Positions 19,457 through 27,321 of a DNA stretch of 64,000 nucleotides are shown here, piece after piece. Positions within the stretch are counted from its first letter, which is position 1. Each line of letters starts with the position of its first letter. A program made the position numbers and the translations under genes. This DNA is from Mesorhizobium_G sp049840935 (GTDB lineage: Bacteria > Pseudomonadota > Alphaproteobacteria > Rhizobiales > Rhizobiaceae), in contig JASGJA010000015.1 in the NCBI GenBank assembly GCA_049840935.1, positions 1 to 64,000 on the forward strand. The letters are read 5' to 3'. Below the pieces are notes generated by a model. That model had not been told where the DNA came from, did not search any database, and saw nothing but the letters and a program-made list of their open reading frames with translations.

Positions 19457-20560
19457 TCAAGTATTAAACTTGAAGTGCAGCACGTCGCCGTCTTGCACTA
19501 CATACTCCTTGCCTTCGTCGCGCGCCTTGCCCGCTTCCTTCGCCGGGACTTCGCCGCCCAGCGTGACGAAATCCTCATAGGCGATGGTTTGCGCTCGGAT
19601 GAAGCCGCGCTCGAAATCCGTATGGATCACGCCAGCCGCCTGCGGTGCCTTAGTGCCCCTCACGATGGTCCACGCGCGCGTTTCCTTCGGGCCTGCCGTG
19701 AAATAGGTGATGAGGTGCAGCAGGTTGTAGCCAGCGCGGATCAACCGATCGAGGCCGGGTTCCTCAAGGCCCATTGCTTCAAGAAATTCCTTCGCTTCAT
19801 CGTCGGCAAGCTGCGCGACCTGTGCTTCGATCTCGGCGGAAATGATGACCACCGACGCGCCTTGCTTCGCGGCCATCTCTTCGACCGCTTTGGTGTAGCT
19901 GTTGCCCGTGGCGGCATCGGCTTCCGCAACGTTGCAGACATAGAGAACCGGGTGCGAGGTGAGCAGGTTCAGCCCTTCCAGCAGGCGAACCTCAGTGGGA
20001 TCGAGGTCTTTGCGCAATATGCGAACGGGCTTGCCTTCCTGAAGCAGCGCGAGCGCACGCTCCATGATCGGCAATTGTTCCATGCTCTCCTTGTCCTTGC
20101 CCTGCGCGCGCTTGCGGGTGTTCACAATGCGGCGCTCAAGGCTGTCGAGATCGGCCAGCATGAGTTCGGTTTCGACCGTATCCGCGTCGGCAACCGGATC
20201 GATCCGGCCTTCGACATGGGTGATGTCATCATTTTCAAAGCAACGCAGAACGTGGACGATGGCGTCCACCTCACGGATATTGGCGAGGAATTGGTTGCCC
20301 AGACCTTCGCCCTTCGACGCGCCGCGCACCAGACCCGCGATGTCTACAAAGGAAATGCGGGTCGGGATGATTTCTTTCGAACCGGCAATCTTGGCGACTT
20401 TCGCCTGACGCGGGTCCGGTACTGCCACCTCGCCGGTGTTCGGCTCGATGGTGCAAAACGGATAGTTTGCAGCCTGTGCCGCCGCCGTGCGCGTCAGCGC
20501 GTTGAAAAGCGTAGATTTGCCAACGTTGGGCAAGCCAACGATGCCGCATTTGAAACCCAT
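19457..20560 (-). CDS. ychF: Redox-regulated ATPase YchF
   Basis: 367 residues. OBG-family P-loop protein with G1 GLPNVGKS near the N terminus, switch motif DIAGLV, and NxxE in place of the GTP-specific NKxD, which explains ATP preference; then a coiled-coil insertion and a C-terminal TGS domain (FFTAGPKETRAWTI ... YVVQDGDVLHFKFNT). YchF/OLA1 binds ribosomes and is linked to stress responses. It is usually adjacent to pth and rplY in rhizobia. Here a PIN toxin-antitoxin pair separates it from pth. Confidence 0.97.
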   Translation of the reverse strand: MGFKCGIVGLPNVGKSTLFNALTRTAAAQAANYPFCTIEPNTGEVAVPDPRQAKVAKIAGSKEIIPTRISFVDIAGLVRGASKGEGLGNQFLANIREVDAIVHVLRCFENDDITHVEGRIDPVADADTVETELMLADLDSLERRIVNTRKRAQGKDKESMEQLPIMERALALLQEGKPVRILRKDLDPTEVRLLEGLNLLTSHPVLYVCNVAEADAATGNSYTKAVEEMAAKQGASVVIISAEIEAQVAQLADDEAKEFLEAMGLEEPGLDRLIRAGYNLLHLITYFTAGPKETRAWTIVRGTKAPQAAGVIHTDFERGFIRAQTIAYEDFVTLGGEVPAKEAGKARDEGKEYVVQDGDVLHFKFNT

Positions 20561-20570
20561 GATGGTGATC

Positions 20571-21020
20571 CTATCGGGAAACCAGAATTTGCTCTGGCGT
20601 ATGGGCGAAGGGACTAACGATCGTCAAGCCTTCAATCTTCTGTTGATCCTGCAAGTCTTCTGACAAGAAGTGCGTGCAGCCGAGATTCAGCGCCGAAGCA
20701 AGCAGCAGGCAATCCCACCAGGAATAGTGATATTTCAGGTGAAGCGCGCGGGCCTCCTCCATCTCCCAGATCGACAATGGGGTGCTGCCCATCGATGCGA
20801 ACTGACCAACGGCGGAAAATACCTGCTCGGTTGTGGGTAGCCACTTCTTGGACAGCAGCACATTCGTAACTTCGTTGAGCACCTGCAAATTCAGCACCGC
20901 TTGCTGCAGCGCCGCCAGTTGGCGTAGCCAATCGCGCGCCCGAAGCATTTTTTCAAGATCCTTGCGGTCGTGCGAGTAAAGTATGACATTGGTGTCCACG
21001 AATACCTTAGCGGCGAGCAT
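20571..21020 (-). CDS. PIN-domain toxin (VapC-like)
   Basis: 149 residues from ATG 21020. The PIN metal site is visible: D in VFVDTNVILYS, E in LQVLNEVTNV, D in YSWWDCLLLASAL and the downstream SEDLQD. Members are Mg-dependent RNases that cut tRNA or rRNA. The start overlaps the antitoxin stop by 14 bp, and ychF starts 10 bp after its stop, so toxin expression may be coupled to ychF. Starting at the earlier TTG/GTG inside the antitoxin is possible but lacks support. Confidence 0.87.
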   Translation of the reverse strand: MLAAKVFVDTNVILYSHDRKDLEKMLRARDWLRQLAALQQAVLNLQVLNEVTNVLLSKKWLPTTEQVFSAVGQFASMGSTPLSIWEMEEARALHLKYHYSWWDCLLLASALNLGCTHFLSEDLQDQQKIEGLTIVSPFAHTPEQILVSR

Positions 21021-21264
21021 TGCGCTCTTCCGCAGTCGGCATGCGACCATCGTCGCTTACATCCCAGTTGGGAAGCGCCCACAACCTTTCAAATGCTTCC
21101 AACTGTTCATTGCGCTTATGGGTAAGCGAATGCGTTGCGTCCGACGCGATTTTTTCGCGGGCGGCTTCGGCCAGATATTTAGACACGCTCTTGCCCGCCT
21201 TGGCCGCAGCGATGCGTGTTTGGCTGGCCAGTTCGTCGTCCATGGAAATGGTAATGTTGCGCAT
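21007..21264 (-). CDS. Ribbon-helix-helix-type antitoxin (VapB-like)
   Basis: 85 residues. N-terminal MRNITISMDDELASQTRIAAAKAGKSVSKYLAEAAREKI is a ribbon-helix-helix fold that dimerises to bind DNA. The C-terminal half (LEAFERLWALPNWDVSDDGRMPTAEERNARR) would wrap the PIN toxin. Together with the next gene it forms a VapBC-like module between pth and ychF. An inverted arrangement aaacacgaagttcgtgttttc (21281-21301), directly upstream, is a good candidate operator for autoregulation. Confidence 0.87.
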   Translation of the reverse strand: MRNITISMDDELASQTRIAAAKAGKSVSKYLAEAAREKIASDATHSLTHKRNEQLEAFERLWALPNWDVSDDGRMPTAEERNARR

Positions 21265-21280
21265 AATGAAATCTCACGAA

Positions 21281-21301
21281 AACACGAAGTTCGTGTTTTC
21301 G
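21281..21301. promoter_or_regulatory. Palindrome upstream of VapB-like gene
   Basis: gaaaacacgaa-gttcgtgttttc: aaaacacgaa pairs with ttcgtgtttt almost without a spacer, 20 bp before the antitoxin start. This is the expected position and symmetry for RHH operator binding and conditional cooperativity. Confidence 0.55.
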
Positions 21302-21337
21302 TATTTATAGGCTGTAAGCCATTAACACAAGAACGCG

Positions 21338-22036
21338 CTATTCCTTGCCCAGTAGTTTTTTGAGCATCGCGGCCATCGGGCCGGTTTCAGGGAGCTTGAC
21401 CGGTGGCTTTTGGGGGCGGGCCTGACGGATATGGCTCTGGGCCTTTTCGGGCTTGGGCGCACCGACATTGCCGCCGACCGCCAGCGAAACCTTGTTCATG
21501 AAGCCGTTATCCTCGCCCTTTGCAAGCATATCGGCATTGTCAGCGATGGCTTGCAGAAGCGGGTCGAGCCAACTCTGATCGGCTTTGGAGAAATCTCCGA
21601 GCACATGGTTATGCACGAGTTCTTTTGCGCCGGGATGGCCGACACCGATGCGCACGCGGCGATAATCATTTGCGATATGCTGGTCGATGGAGCGGATGCC
21701 GTTATGCCCGCCCGCGCTGCCGCCGGTCTTGATACGGACCTTGCCTGCCGCCAGATCGATTTCATCATAGAGAATCGTGACGGCTGATGGATCGAGCTTG
21801 TAGAAGCGCATGGCTTCTCCGACCGATTGGCCGGAAAGATTCATGAAGGTCGATGGCTTGAGCAGCAGAATTTTTTCGCCGCCGAGCCTGCCTTCGGCGA
21901 TTTCGCCCTGAAACTTTTTAGTCCAGGGGGAAAAGGAATGGCGGCGGGCAATTGCGTCCGCCGCCATGAAACCGACATTGTGCCGGTTGTTTGCATATTT
22001 CGCACCGGGATTACCGAGACCCGCAAAAATGAGCAT
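21338..22036 (-). CDS. pth: Peptidyl-tRNA hydrolase
   Basis: 232 residues. Pth hydrolyses peptidyl-tRNA released from stalled ribosomes. Catalytic residues are visible: N in GLGNPGAKYANNRHN, H in NRHNVGFMAAD and D in LYDEIDLAAGKVR. The GGSAGGHNGIRSI loop and GVGHPG motif are intact. A ~35-residue basic Pro/Lys-rich C-terminal tail (SHIRQARPQKPPVKL) is longer than in E. coli and common in rhizobia. Lies 27 bp downstream of rplY in the classic rplY-pth pair. Confidence 0.97.
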   Translation of the reverse strand: MLIFAGLGNPGAKYANNRHNVGFMAADAIARRHSFSPWTKKFQGEIAEGRLGGEKILLLKPSTFMNLSGQSVGEAMRFYKLDPSAVTILYDEIDLAAGKVRIKTGGSAGGHNGIRSIDQHIANDYRRVRIGVGHPGAKELVHNHVLGDFSKADQSWLDPLLQAIADNADMLAKGEDNGFMNKVSLAVGGNVGAPKPEKAQSHIRQARPQKPPVKLPETGPMAAMLKKLLGKE

Positions 22037-22063
22037 CGCAGAAACCTCCGGCGCGGAGGAGGA

Positions 22064-22687
22064 TTAGTCCTCCTTGGCTCCAGCTTCAGCCGGAGCGGCA
22101 TTGTCTTCCGATGCCTGAGCCGAGGTGCCAGCGATGGTGGCGATGGTGAAATCGCGGTCGGAAATGACCGGCTTCACGCCCTTTGGCAGTTTCACAGCTG
22201 AAATATGGATGGAATCGCCGATGTCGGCACCGTCCAGATCGACCGTGATGAATTCCGGGATGGAATCAGCCGGGCAGTGGAATTCAACTTCGTGACGAAC
22301 GATGTTGAGCGTACCGCCGCGCTTGATGCCAGGGGATTTCTCTTCGTTGATGAAGTGAACCGGAACCTGAACGTTGACTTCGGTATTCTTGCTGACGCGC
22401 AGGAAATCCACGTGGAGCGGGAAATCCTTGACCGGGTCAAGCTGGTAGTCCTTGGGGAGGACACGGATCTTCTTGCCGTCAACGTCGATCGTGGCAACCG
22501 TCGTCAGGAAGCCGCCGCCGTGAATCTTGTAGAAGATGTCCTTGTAGGACAGAGCAATTGCAAGGGGTGCTTGCTTGTCGCCGTAAATAACGGCAGGCAC
22601 TTTACCTTCGCGACGAACTGCACGGGCGGACCCCTTACCGACCTGTTCGCGCGCTTCGGCCTTGAGCTCGTAAGTGTCGTGGCTCAT
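22064..22687 (-). CDS. rplY: 50S ribosomal protein L25/general stress protein Ctc
   Basis: 207 residues: the N-terminal L25 5S-rRNA-binding domain (ELKAEAREQVGKGSARAVRREGKVPAVIYG) plus the C-terminal TL5/CTC beta-domain, the long form typical of alphaproteobacteria. An acidic Ala/Glu tail (EDNAAPAEAGAKED) ends the chain. Co-directional with pth and downstream of prs behind a hairpin. Confidence 0.96.
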   Translation of the reverse strand: MSHDTYELKAEAREQVGKGSARAVRREGKVPAVIYGDKQAPLAIALSYKDIFYKIHGGGFLTTVATIDVDGKKIRVLPKDYQLDPVKDFPLHVDFLRVSKNTEVNVQVPVHFINEEKSPGIKRGGTLNIVRHEVEFHCPADSIPEFITVDLDGADIGDSIHISAVKLPKGVKPVISDRDFTIATIAGTSAQASEDNAAPAEAGAKED

Positions 22688-22753
22688 GGTTTTTCCTTTT
22701 CGCGTTATATGGAGCGTTTGCGGTTTGGCACGGGCCGTTCCGTAAACGTCGAA

Positions 22754-22773
22754 AGCCGCCGGATAGGGCGGCT
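22754..22773 (-). terminator. Hairpin between prs and rplY
   Basis: On the minus strand agccgcc-ctatcc-ggcggct forms a GC-rich stem followed by ttcg. It sits between the prs stop and the rplY start and could reduce read-through from prs. The T-run is short. Confidence 0.5.
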
Positions 22774-22854
22774 CTCATCCGCGTTGCCTCCAAGGGTGTC
22801 TACGCGGGTGGCGGCTGCATATAGGAAGTGGCGCGAAAGCGCAAGTTCCTGCGA

Positions 22855-23790
22855 TTAATCGAACAGGCTGGAGACTGATTCTTCCAGTGCCGTGCGCGAA
22901 ATTGCCTCGCCGATCAGCTCAGCGATGGAAACGACGCGGATGTTGTGCGCATCCATGACGGCCTGAGTGGGCTGAATCGAGTCAGTGATGACAAGCTCTT
23001 GCAGCTTGGAGCCGGTGATGCGCGCAACAGCGCCGCCGGACAGAACGCCGTGGGTGATATAGGCGGTGACGCTGGCCGCCCCCGCTTCCAGCAGCGCGTC
23101 AGCAGCATTGCAGAGCGTGCCGCCGGAATCGACAATATCGTCGAACAGCAAGCAATCCTTGCCGTGCACGTCGCCGATGATGTTCATGACTTCGGACTGG
23201 CCGGGCTGGTCGCGGCGCTTGTCCACGATGGAGAGCGGCGCGTCCAGACGCTTTGCGAGCGCGCGGGCGCGAACCACGCCGCCGACATCCGGTGAAACGA
23301 CCATGACGTTGTTGATCTGCTTGTATTTCGCCTTCACGTCGCGCGCCATGACCGGAACGGAGAAGAGGTTATCCACCGGCGTGTCAAAAAATCCCTGAAT
23401 CTGCCCGGCGTGAAGGTCCAGCGTTAGAACGCGGTAGCAGCCTGCGCGGGTAATCATATTGGCGACCAGCTTCGCGGAGATGGGCGTGCGACCGGCGGAA
23501 CGGCGATCCTGCCGCGCATAGCCGAAATATGGCATGACCGCCGTGATGCGCCGCGCAGAGGAGCGCATGAACGCATCGGCCATGATGAGCAGTTCCATCA
23601 GGTGATCGTTGGTCGGGTAAGAAGTGGACTGGAGGATAAAAACATCCTCGCCGCGCACATTTTCCTGAATCTCAACGAATATTTCCTGATCCGCAAAGCG
23701 CTTGACCGTGGCCTTGCCGAGCGGAATATTGAGATATCGGGCGACCGCCTCGGCCAGCACTCGGTTCGAATTGCCCGCGAAAAGTTTCAT
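22855..23790 (-). CDS. prs: Ribose-phosphate pyrophosphokinase
   Basis: 311 residues. Makes PRPP from ribose 5-phosphate and ATP for nucleotide, His and Trp synthesis. Family landmarks: MKLFAGNSNRVLAEAVARYL start, the flexible ATP loop YARQDRRSAGRTPIS, PRPP synthase signature DLHAGQIQGFFD, and PRPP-binding loop LLFDDIVDSGGTL. ATG at 23790 with GGGAA upstream is preferred over an in-frame extension of 22 residues that lacks homology. Confidence 0.97.
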   Translation of the reverse strand: MKLFAGNSNRVLAEAVARYLNIPLGKATVKRFADQEIFVEIQENVRGEDVFILQSTSYPTNDHLMELLIMADAFMRSSARRITAVMPYFGYARQDRRSAGRTPISAKLVANMITRAGCYRVLTLDLHAGQIQGFFDTPVDNLFSVPVMARDVKAKYKQINNVMVVSPDVGGVVRARALAKRLDAPLSIVDKRRDQPGQSEVMNIIGDVHGKDCLLFDDIVDSGGTLCNAADALLEAGAASVTAYITHGVLSGGAVARITGSKLQELVITDSIQPTQAVMDAHNIRVVSIAELIGEAISRTALEESVSSLFD

Positions 23791-23918
23791 GCAAGTTCCC
23801 TGGCGTCGGCCGCTCGGATAATGGGCGGCTTTTAGCGCTGTTGCGCTGCAATGCAAGCACCGTAGTTAGGAATCTCACCTGAATTATAGCAGGAAATCCT
23901 AATATAATTGACGAGAAC

Positions 23919-25073
23919 CTACTTTACGATGAGTTCGAGGTCGTGGCGCGACAGTGGTTTCGGCGCGTTTTCGGTGGTCAGATAGGTGCGGCCCAGCGTC
24001 ATGGCGGTCTCTGTTTCCGAATCCATGATGATCATATGGGCGAATAGCGTCATGTCCGGCGCGATGGGTTCCGGGTTGCCTTGATAGAACATCGGCATGT
24101 CCATCCATGACGGGGTGAACCGAGCGCCTTGCGAATAGCCGCAGGCATTTAGCCGGTGCCGGGTGAGGCCGTGCGCTTCAAGCGTGCGCGCGTGCGCATC
24201 GAAAACGTCGCCAAATGTATTGCCGGGTATCATCGCCTTTTCGACGGCCAACAGCGCGTCGCGGGATGCATCGAACAATTCCTGATGGCGTTTGCTGACT
24301 TTGCCGGTGAGCACTGTTCGCATCATGGCTGCGTGGTAATGATGGAAGACGCCGGCCCATTCCAACGTGAGCTGGTCGTTCTTGTTCAGCTTGCGACGTC
24401 CCGCCTTATAACGGCAAAGCAGGGCATCGATGCCGGAACCGATGATGAATTCGTTGGCCGGATAATCGCCGCCGCCCTCGAAGATCGCGCCTTGCATGAC
24501 GGCGAGGATTTTTCCTTCGTCCGCGCCCTGCTTGATGATTTTCAGCGCAGCGTCGAGCGCGTCATCGGCAAGTTCAGCCGCCCTTTCGGCCTTTTTGATC
24601 TCGGCAGGGCTTTTGAAAAGCCGCAGGCGGGAAACAATGCCAGATGCATCGACGATCTGGCCGAATGTTTTTAGCTGTTCATCCAGAAGCTGGCCGTTGC
24701 GCGCGGTCAGGCCATGCGTGTCATATTCGACACCGATGCGCATGCCGAGCAGGCCAAGATCATTGAGCAGGTTGCGCAGGTCCATTGCCGGATTGGCGTC
24801 GGCGCGATCTGTCCAGACGGTAACGCTTTCAATGGTGGAGGTCTGCTTTGCCTGCCGCAAATCCGCCGAGCGGGTGAGCAGGAACATCGATCCATCGGCT
24901 TTTACGACAAGACTTTGAAAAAAGCAGAAGCCGAACGTGTCGTAGCCCGTGAGCCAATACATGCTTTCCTGCGCGAACAGCAAAATGGCATCGAGCTTCT
25001 TGTCCGCCATTTCCAGCACGAGCCGGTCGCGACGAGCGTCAAATTCGGCGCGTTCAAAGTGCAGAGCCATCAA
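23919..25073 (-). CDS. M24/creatinase-like protein lacking metal ligands
   Basis: 384 residues with the two-domain creatinase-prolidase layout: an N-terminal Rossmann-like domain (LVLEMADKKLDAILLFAQESMYWLTGYDT) and a C-terminal pita-bread fold. The metal ligands of M24 aminopeptidases are mostly absent. The usual DxG...D pair appears as EWAGVFHHYHAAMMR, the GHGxG loop as CGYSQGARF, and the final Glu positions in MDSETETAMTLGRTY are atypical. Creatinase itself works without metal, so this is more likely a C-N hydrolase of that type (creatinase, ectoine hydrolase and similar) than an Xaa-Pro peptidase. Its 3' neighbour pgeF overlaps by 4 bp. Confidence 0.75.
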   Translation of the reverse strand: MMALHFERAEFDARRDRLVLEMADKKLDAILLFAQESMYWLTGYDTFGFCFFQSLVVKADGSMFLLTRSADLRQAKQTSTIESVTVWTDRADANPAMDLRNLLNDLGLLGMRIGVEYDTHGLTARNGQLLDEQLKTFGQIVDASGIVSRLRLFKSPAEIKKAERAAELADDALDAALKIIKQGADEGKILAVMQGAIFEGGGDYPANEFIIGSGIDALLCRYKAGRRKLNKNDQLTLEWAGVFHHYHAAMMRTVLTGKVSKRHQELFDASRDALLAVEKAMIPGNTFGDVFDAHARTLEAHGLTRHRLNACGYSQGARFTPSWMDMPMFYQGNPEPIAPDMTLFAHMIIMDSETETAMTLGRTYLTTENAPKPLSRHDLELIVK

Positions 25074-25864
25074 TTTTCCTCCAACACGATTGCCGAAATG
25101 TGCCGACCGTAATCTGGTTCCTGCCGATGGGTGGACCGGCGGTAGGAATAAAAGAGCGCGTCATCCGCATAGGTGCAAAGGAAAAGTGCATCCGCTTGCA
25201 CCCCCGCCTTGCGCAGTCGGTCAACCGTATAGGTATTCAAGTCGAACATGGAATGCCCGGCATTTGCCGACATAGTGAAATAGGCGGCGTTGTCGCGATC
25301 CTGATCTATGAAGCGCTCCACAAATTCCGGGCCTACTTCGTAATTCGCGCTGCTGATGGAGGGGCCGAGCGAAGCGCGGATGGATTCGCGGCGAGCGCCG
25401 AGCGAAATCATCGCTTCAATCGTGTTTTCAAGAACGCCGGTCAGTGCGCCCTTCCACCCAGCATGGGCCGCGCCCACGACGCGCGCTTCTGCGTCTGCAA
25501 AGAGAATCGGCCCGCAGTCTGCGCTGGACGCGCCAACCGCAATGCCGGCACGATCTGTTACCAGGGCATCGACCTTCGGGCGCGGGCCGGTGAAGGGTTC
25601 GCGAACAATGACAACATCGGGCGAATGCACCTGATGCGCGCTGAGCAGGGAATCAGGTTCGACGCCCATCCATTTTGCAACGCGGGTGCGGTTTTCGCGA
25701 ACCTTTTCCGGGTCGTCGTTTGAGCCGGTGCCGGTGTTCAATCCGCGATAAATGCCATCGGATACGCCGCCGGTTCGGGTGAAATAGCCGTGCCGGATGC
25801 CGGATGTAGCCAGCCCTTCCAGAAGCGGGGAGACGATCGGTTCAGGTATTGCAGTGGCCGTCAT
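25070..25864 (-). CDS. pgeF: Peptidoglycan editing factor PgeF (laccase-domain)
   Basis: 264 residues, YfiH/DUF152 family. Zinc-binding pattern: H in LLSAHQVHS, C in SSADCGPILFAD and H in AAHAGWKGALTGVLENTIEAM. The C-terminal SYRRSTH...GRHISAIVL is conserved. PgeF removes misincorporated L-Ser from peptidoglycan stem peptides; older annotations read polyphenol oxidase. Gene order lgt-midA-pgeF-M24 is a familiar rhizobial cluster, here interrupted by a repeat between midA and pgeF. Confidence 0.92.
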   Translation of the reverse strand: MTATAIPEPIVSPLLEGLATSGIRHGYFTRTGGVSDGIYRGLNTGTGSNDDPEKVRENRTRVAKWMGVEPDSLLSAHQVHSPDVVIVREPFTGPRPKVDALVTDRAGIAVGASSADCGPILFADAEARVVGAAHAGWKGALTGVLENTIEAMISLGARRESIRASLGPSISSANYEVGPEFVERFIDQDRDNAAYFTMSANAGHSMFDLNTYTVDRLRKAGVQADALFLCTYADDALFYSYRRSTHRQEPDYGRHISAIVLEEN

Positions 25865-25924
25865 ATCAGGAATACAGTCCCTGTAATGCTGGGGTTTTTT
25901 AACTTCGCAGCTTGGCGCGAATTA

Positions 25925-26078
25925 CCCCTCATCCGCCTGCCGGCACCTTCTCCCTCAAGGGGAGAAGGGCGACTACGGCAATGTTCCGCTCTATCAGCGG
26001 CGATGACGATTGAAGCCAGCGTTGCATTTATCTGCCTTCTCCCCTTGAGGGAGAAGGTGCCGGCAGGCGGATGAGGGG
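25925..26078. repeat. Hairpin repeat with 44-bp arms, copy 3 (first module only)
   Basis: Arms identical to those at 8146 and 11748 (left from 25925, right ending 26078), separated by a ~66-bp loop unlike the others. The second module of copies 1 and 2 is missing. It lies in the 377-bp gap between midA and pgeF, genes that are normally close. Nothing else is visible in 26079-26241. Confidence 0.9.
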
Positions 26079-26241
26079 CGAGCCGGGAAATGCAAACAGC
26101 TCCGCTAACCGAAGTTGTCTGGCATTGGGGTCGAAACCGGAATAAGGCCGTCATGGCGCGTGTTGTGGTCCGTCGGTGCGCTGCCCGTCAAGGCTCGATT
26201 GCCCTGCGGAAATCAAATGTGAAGGCTTCTCTGTGGACATT

Positions 26242-27321
26242 TTATCCAAATGGCGCGGGTGCCTTGCTGGATGAACTGAACGCCAAAACCTTGAAAAGAT
26301 TGCCCATTTTCTCCGACCCAGCGAGACGCTCGACCGCTTCGCTCAGTTGCTCGCGAATTGCAGGGCCAGCGCTTGATCCAAGGCTTCCGGCGCGTTCCAG
26401 CAAGCCCATACGCAGCAGAAAATCGCCTTGCGTCGTCATGTGGGGGATGAGGCCAGCCACGCGAACGGCAGCGGCAAGGGCGGCAAAATCGACATGGGTG
26501 GTGAGATCGGCGCGACCGGGATTCGCCAGCGGATCATCATATTGGTGGTCCAGAACGGCTTGCAGCGTGTCGCCAATACCGGGTTCAACATGGCCGTAGT
26601 CGATGAACAACGCCGCTCCGCTTTGCTCGGCAATGCGTTCGGCGATGTGCTGCATCAGGGATGAGCGGGCAGGCGATGCCTCGAAGATTGTGCCGGGCTG
26701 CGCACTTGCGGCATCGGGCGGCAGGAGCGCCGCATCAATGCTGCCGGGGCCAGCGACGAAAACAAGTTCGTCTTGCTCGTTCAGTCCAATACAGCGCTCA
26801 CGCCAGCCTTGCTCGGCGCGAACATATTGGCGGGTGGGGATGGCGTCGAATAACTCATTGCCGACAATCAGCAAAGGACCGGCGGGCAGTTCAGACATGG
26901 CCTTGTGCCAAGTGGGCGTCACGCCAGACGATTCGAGCGTTTGCTGCTGGATTTTGGTCAGGCGCGGGCTGGCTTCGATGAGGTGCACGGAGGAATTGGC
27001 GAGCAGATCAGGCGCAATCTGCGTAACGGTGCGCAAGATGTCTTTCATCAGCGTTCCACGCCCCGGACCGATTTCGGCAAGGATGGCACCTCGTGGCTCG
27101 CCCAGATCGCGCCATGCCGCAGCAAGCCACGCGCCGACCAACTCGCCGAACATCTGGCTGATCTCCGGCGCGGTGATGAAGTCGCCGTCGCGGCCAAAAG
27201 GCTGGCGCGTTGTGTAGTACCCGTGCTGAGGATCGAACAGGCAAAGCGCCATGTAATCGCTGACCGGCAGAGGGCCGGTCGTGCGGATCAATCCGGCGAT
27301 TTTTGATGCCAGCGCGTTCAT
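26242..27321 (-). CDS. SAM-dependent methyltransferase, MidA/NDUFAF7 family
   Basis: 359 residues. MNALASKIAGLIRTTGPLPVSDYMALCLFDPQHGYY, GDFITAPEISQMFGE and AEIGPGRGTLMKDILR are the COG1565 hallmarks; the last is the SAM-binding loop. The mitochondrial homologue NDUFAF7 dimethylates an arginine in complex I subunit NDUFS2. The bacterial role is likely similar but not proven. ATG 27321 overlaps the lgt stop by 4 bp (ATGA), fixing the start; a longer frame upstream is lgt sequence. Confidence 0.92.
   Translation of the reverse strand: MNALASKIAGLIRTTGPLPVSDYMALCLFDPQHGYYTTRQPFGRDGDFITAPEISQMFGELVGAWLAAAWRDLGEPRGAILAEIGPGRGTLMKDILRTVTQIAPDLLANSSVHLIEASPRLTKIQQQTLESSGVTPTWHKAMSELPAGPLLIVGNELFDAIPTRQYVRAEQGWRERCIGLNEQDELVFVAGPGSIDAALLPPDAASAQPGTIFEASPARSSLMQHIAERIAEQSGAALFIDYGHVEPGIGDTLQAVLDHQYDDPLANPGRADLTTHVDFAALAAAVRVAGLIPHMTTQGDFLLRMGLLERAGSLGSSAGPAIREQLSEAVERLAGSEKMGNLFKVLAFSSSSKAPAPFG

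Noticed and set aside
19445..20617. 390-residue plus-strand frame over ychF
   Set aside because: Antisense of YchF; coding evidence lies entirely on the minus strand.
18294..21264. Genomic island or mobile element around the TA modules
   Set aside because: No integrase, transposase, tRNA junction or direct repeats flank the region; only the TA genes look added.
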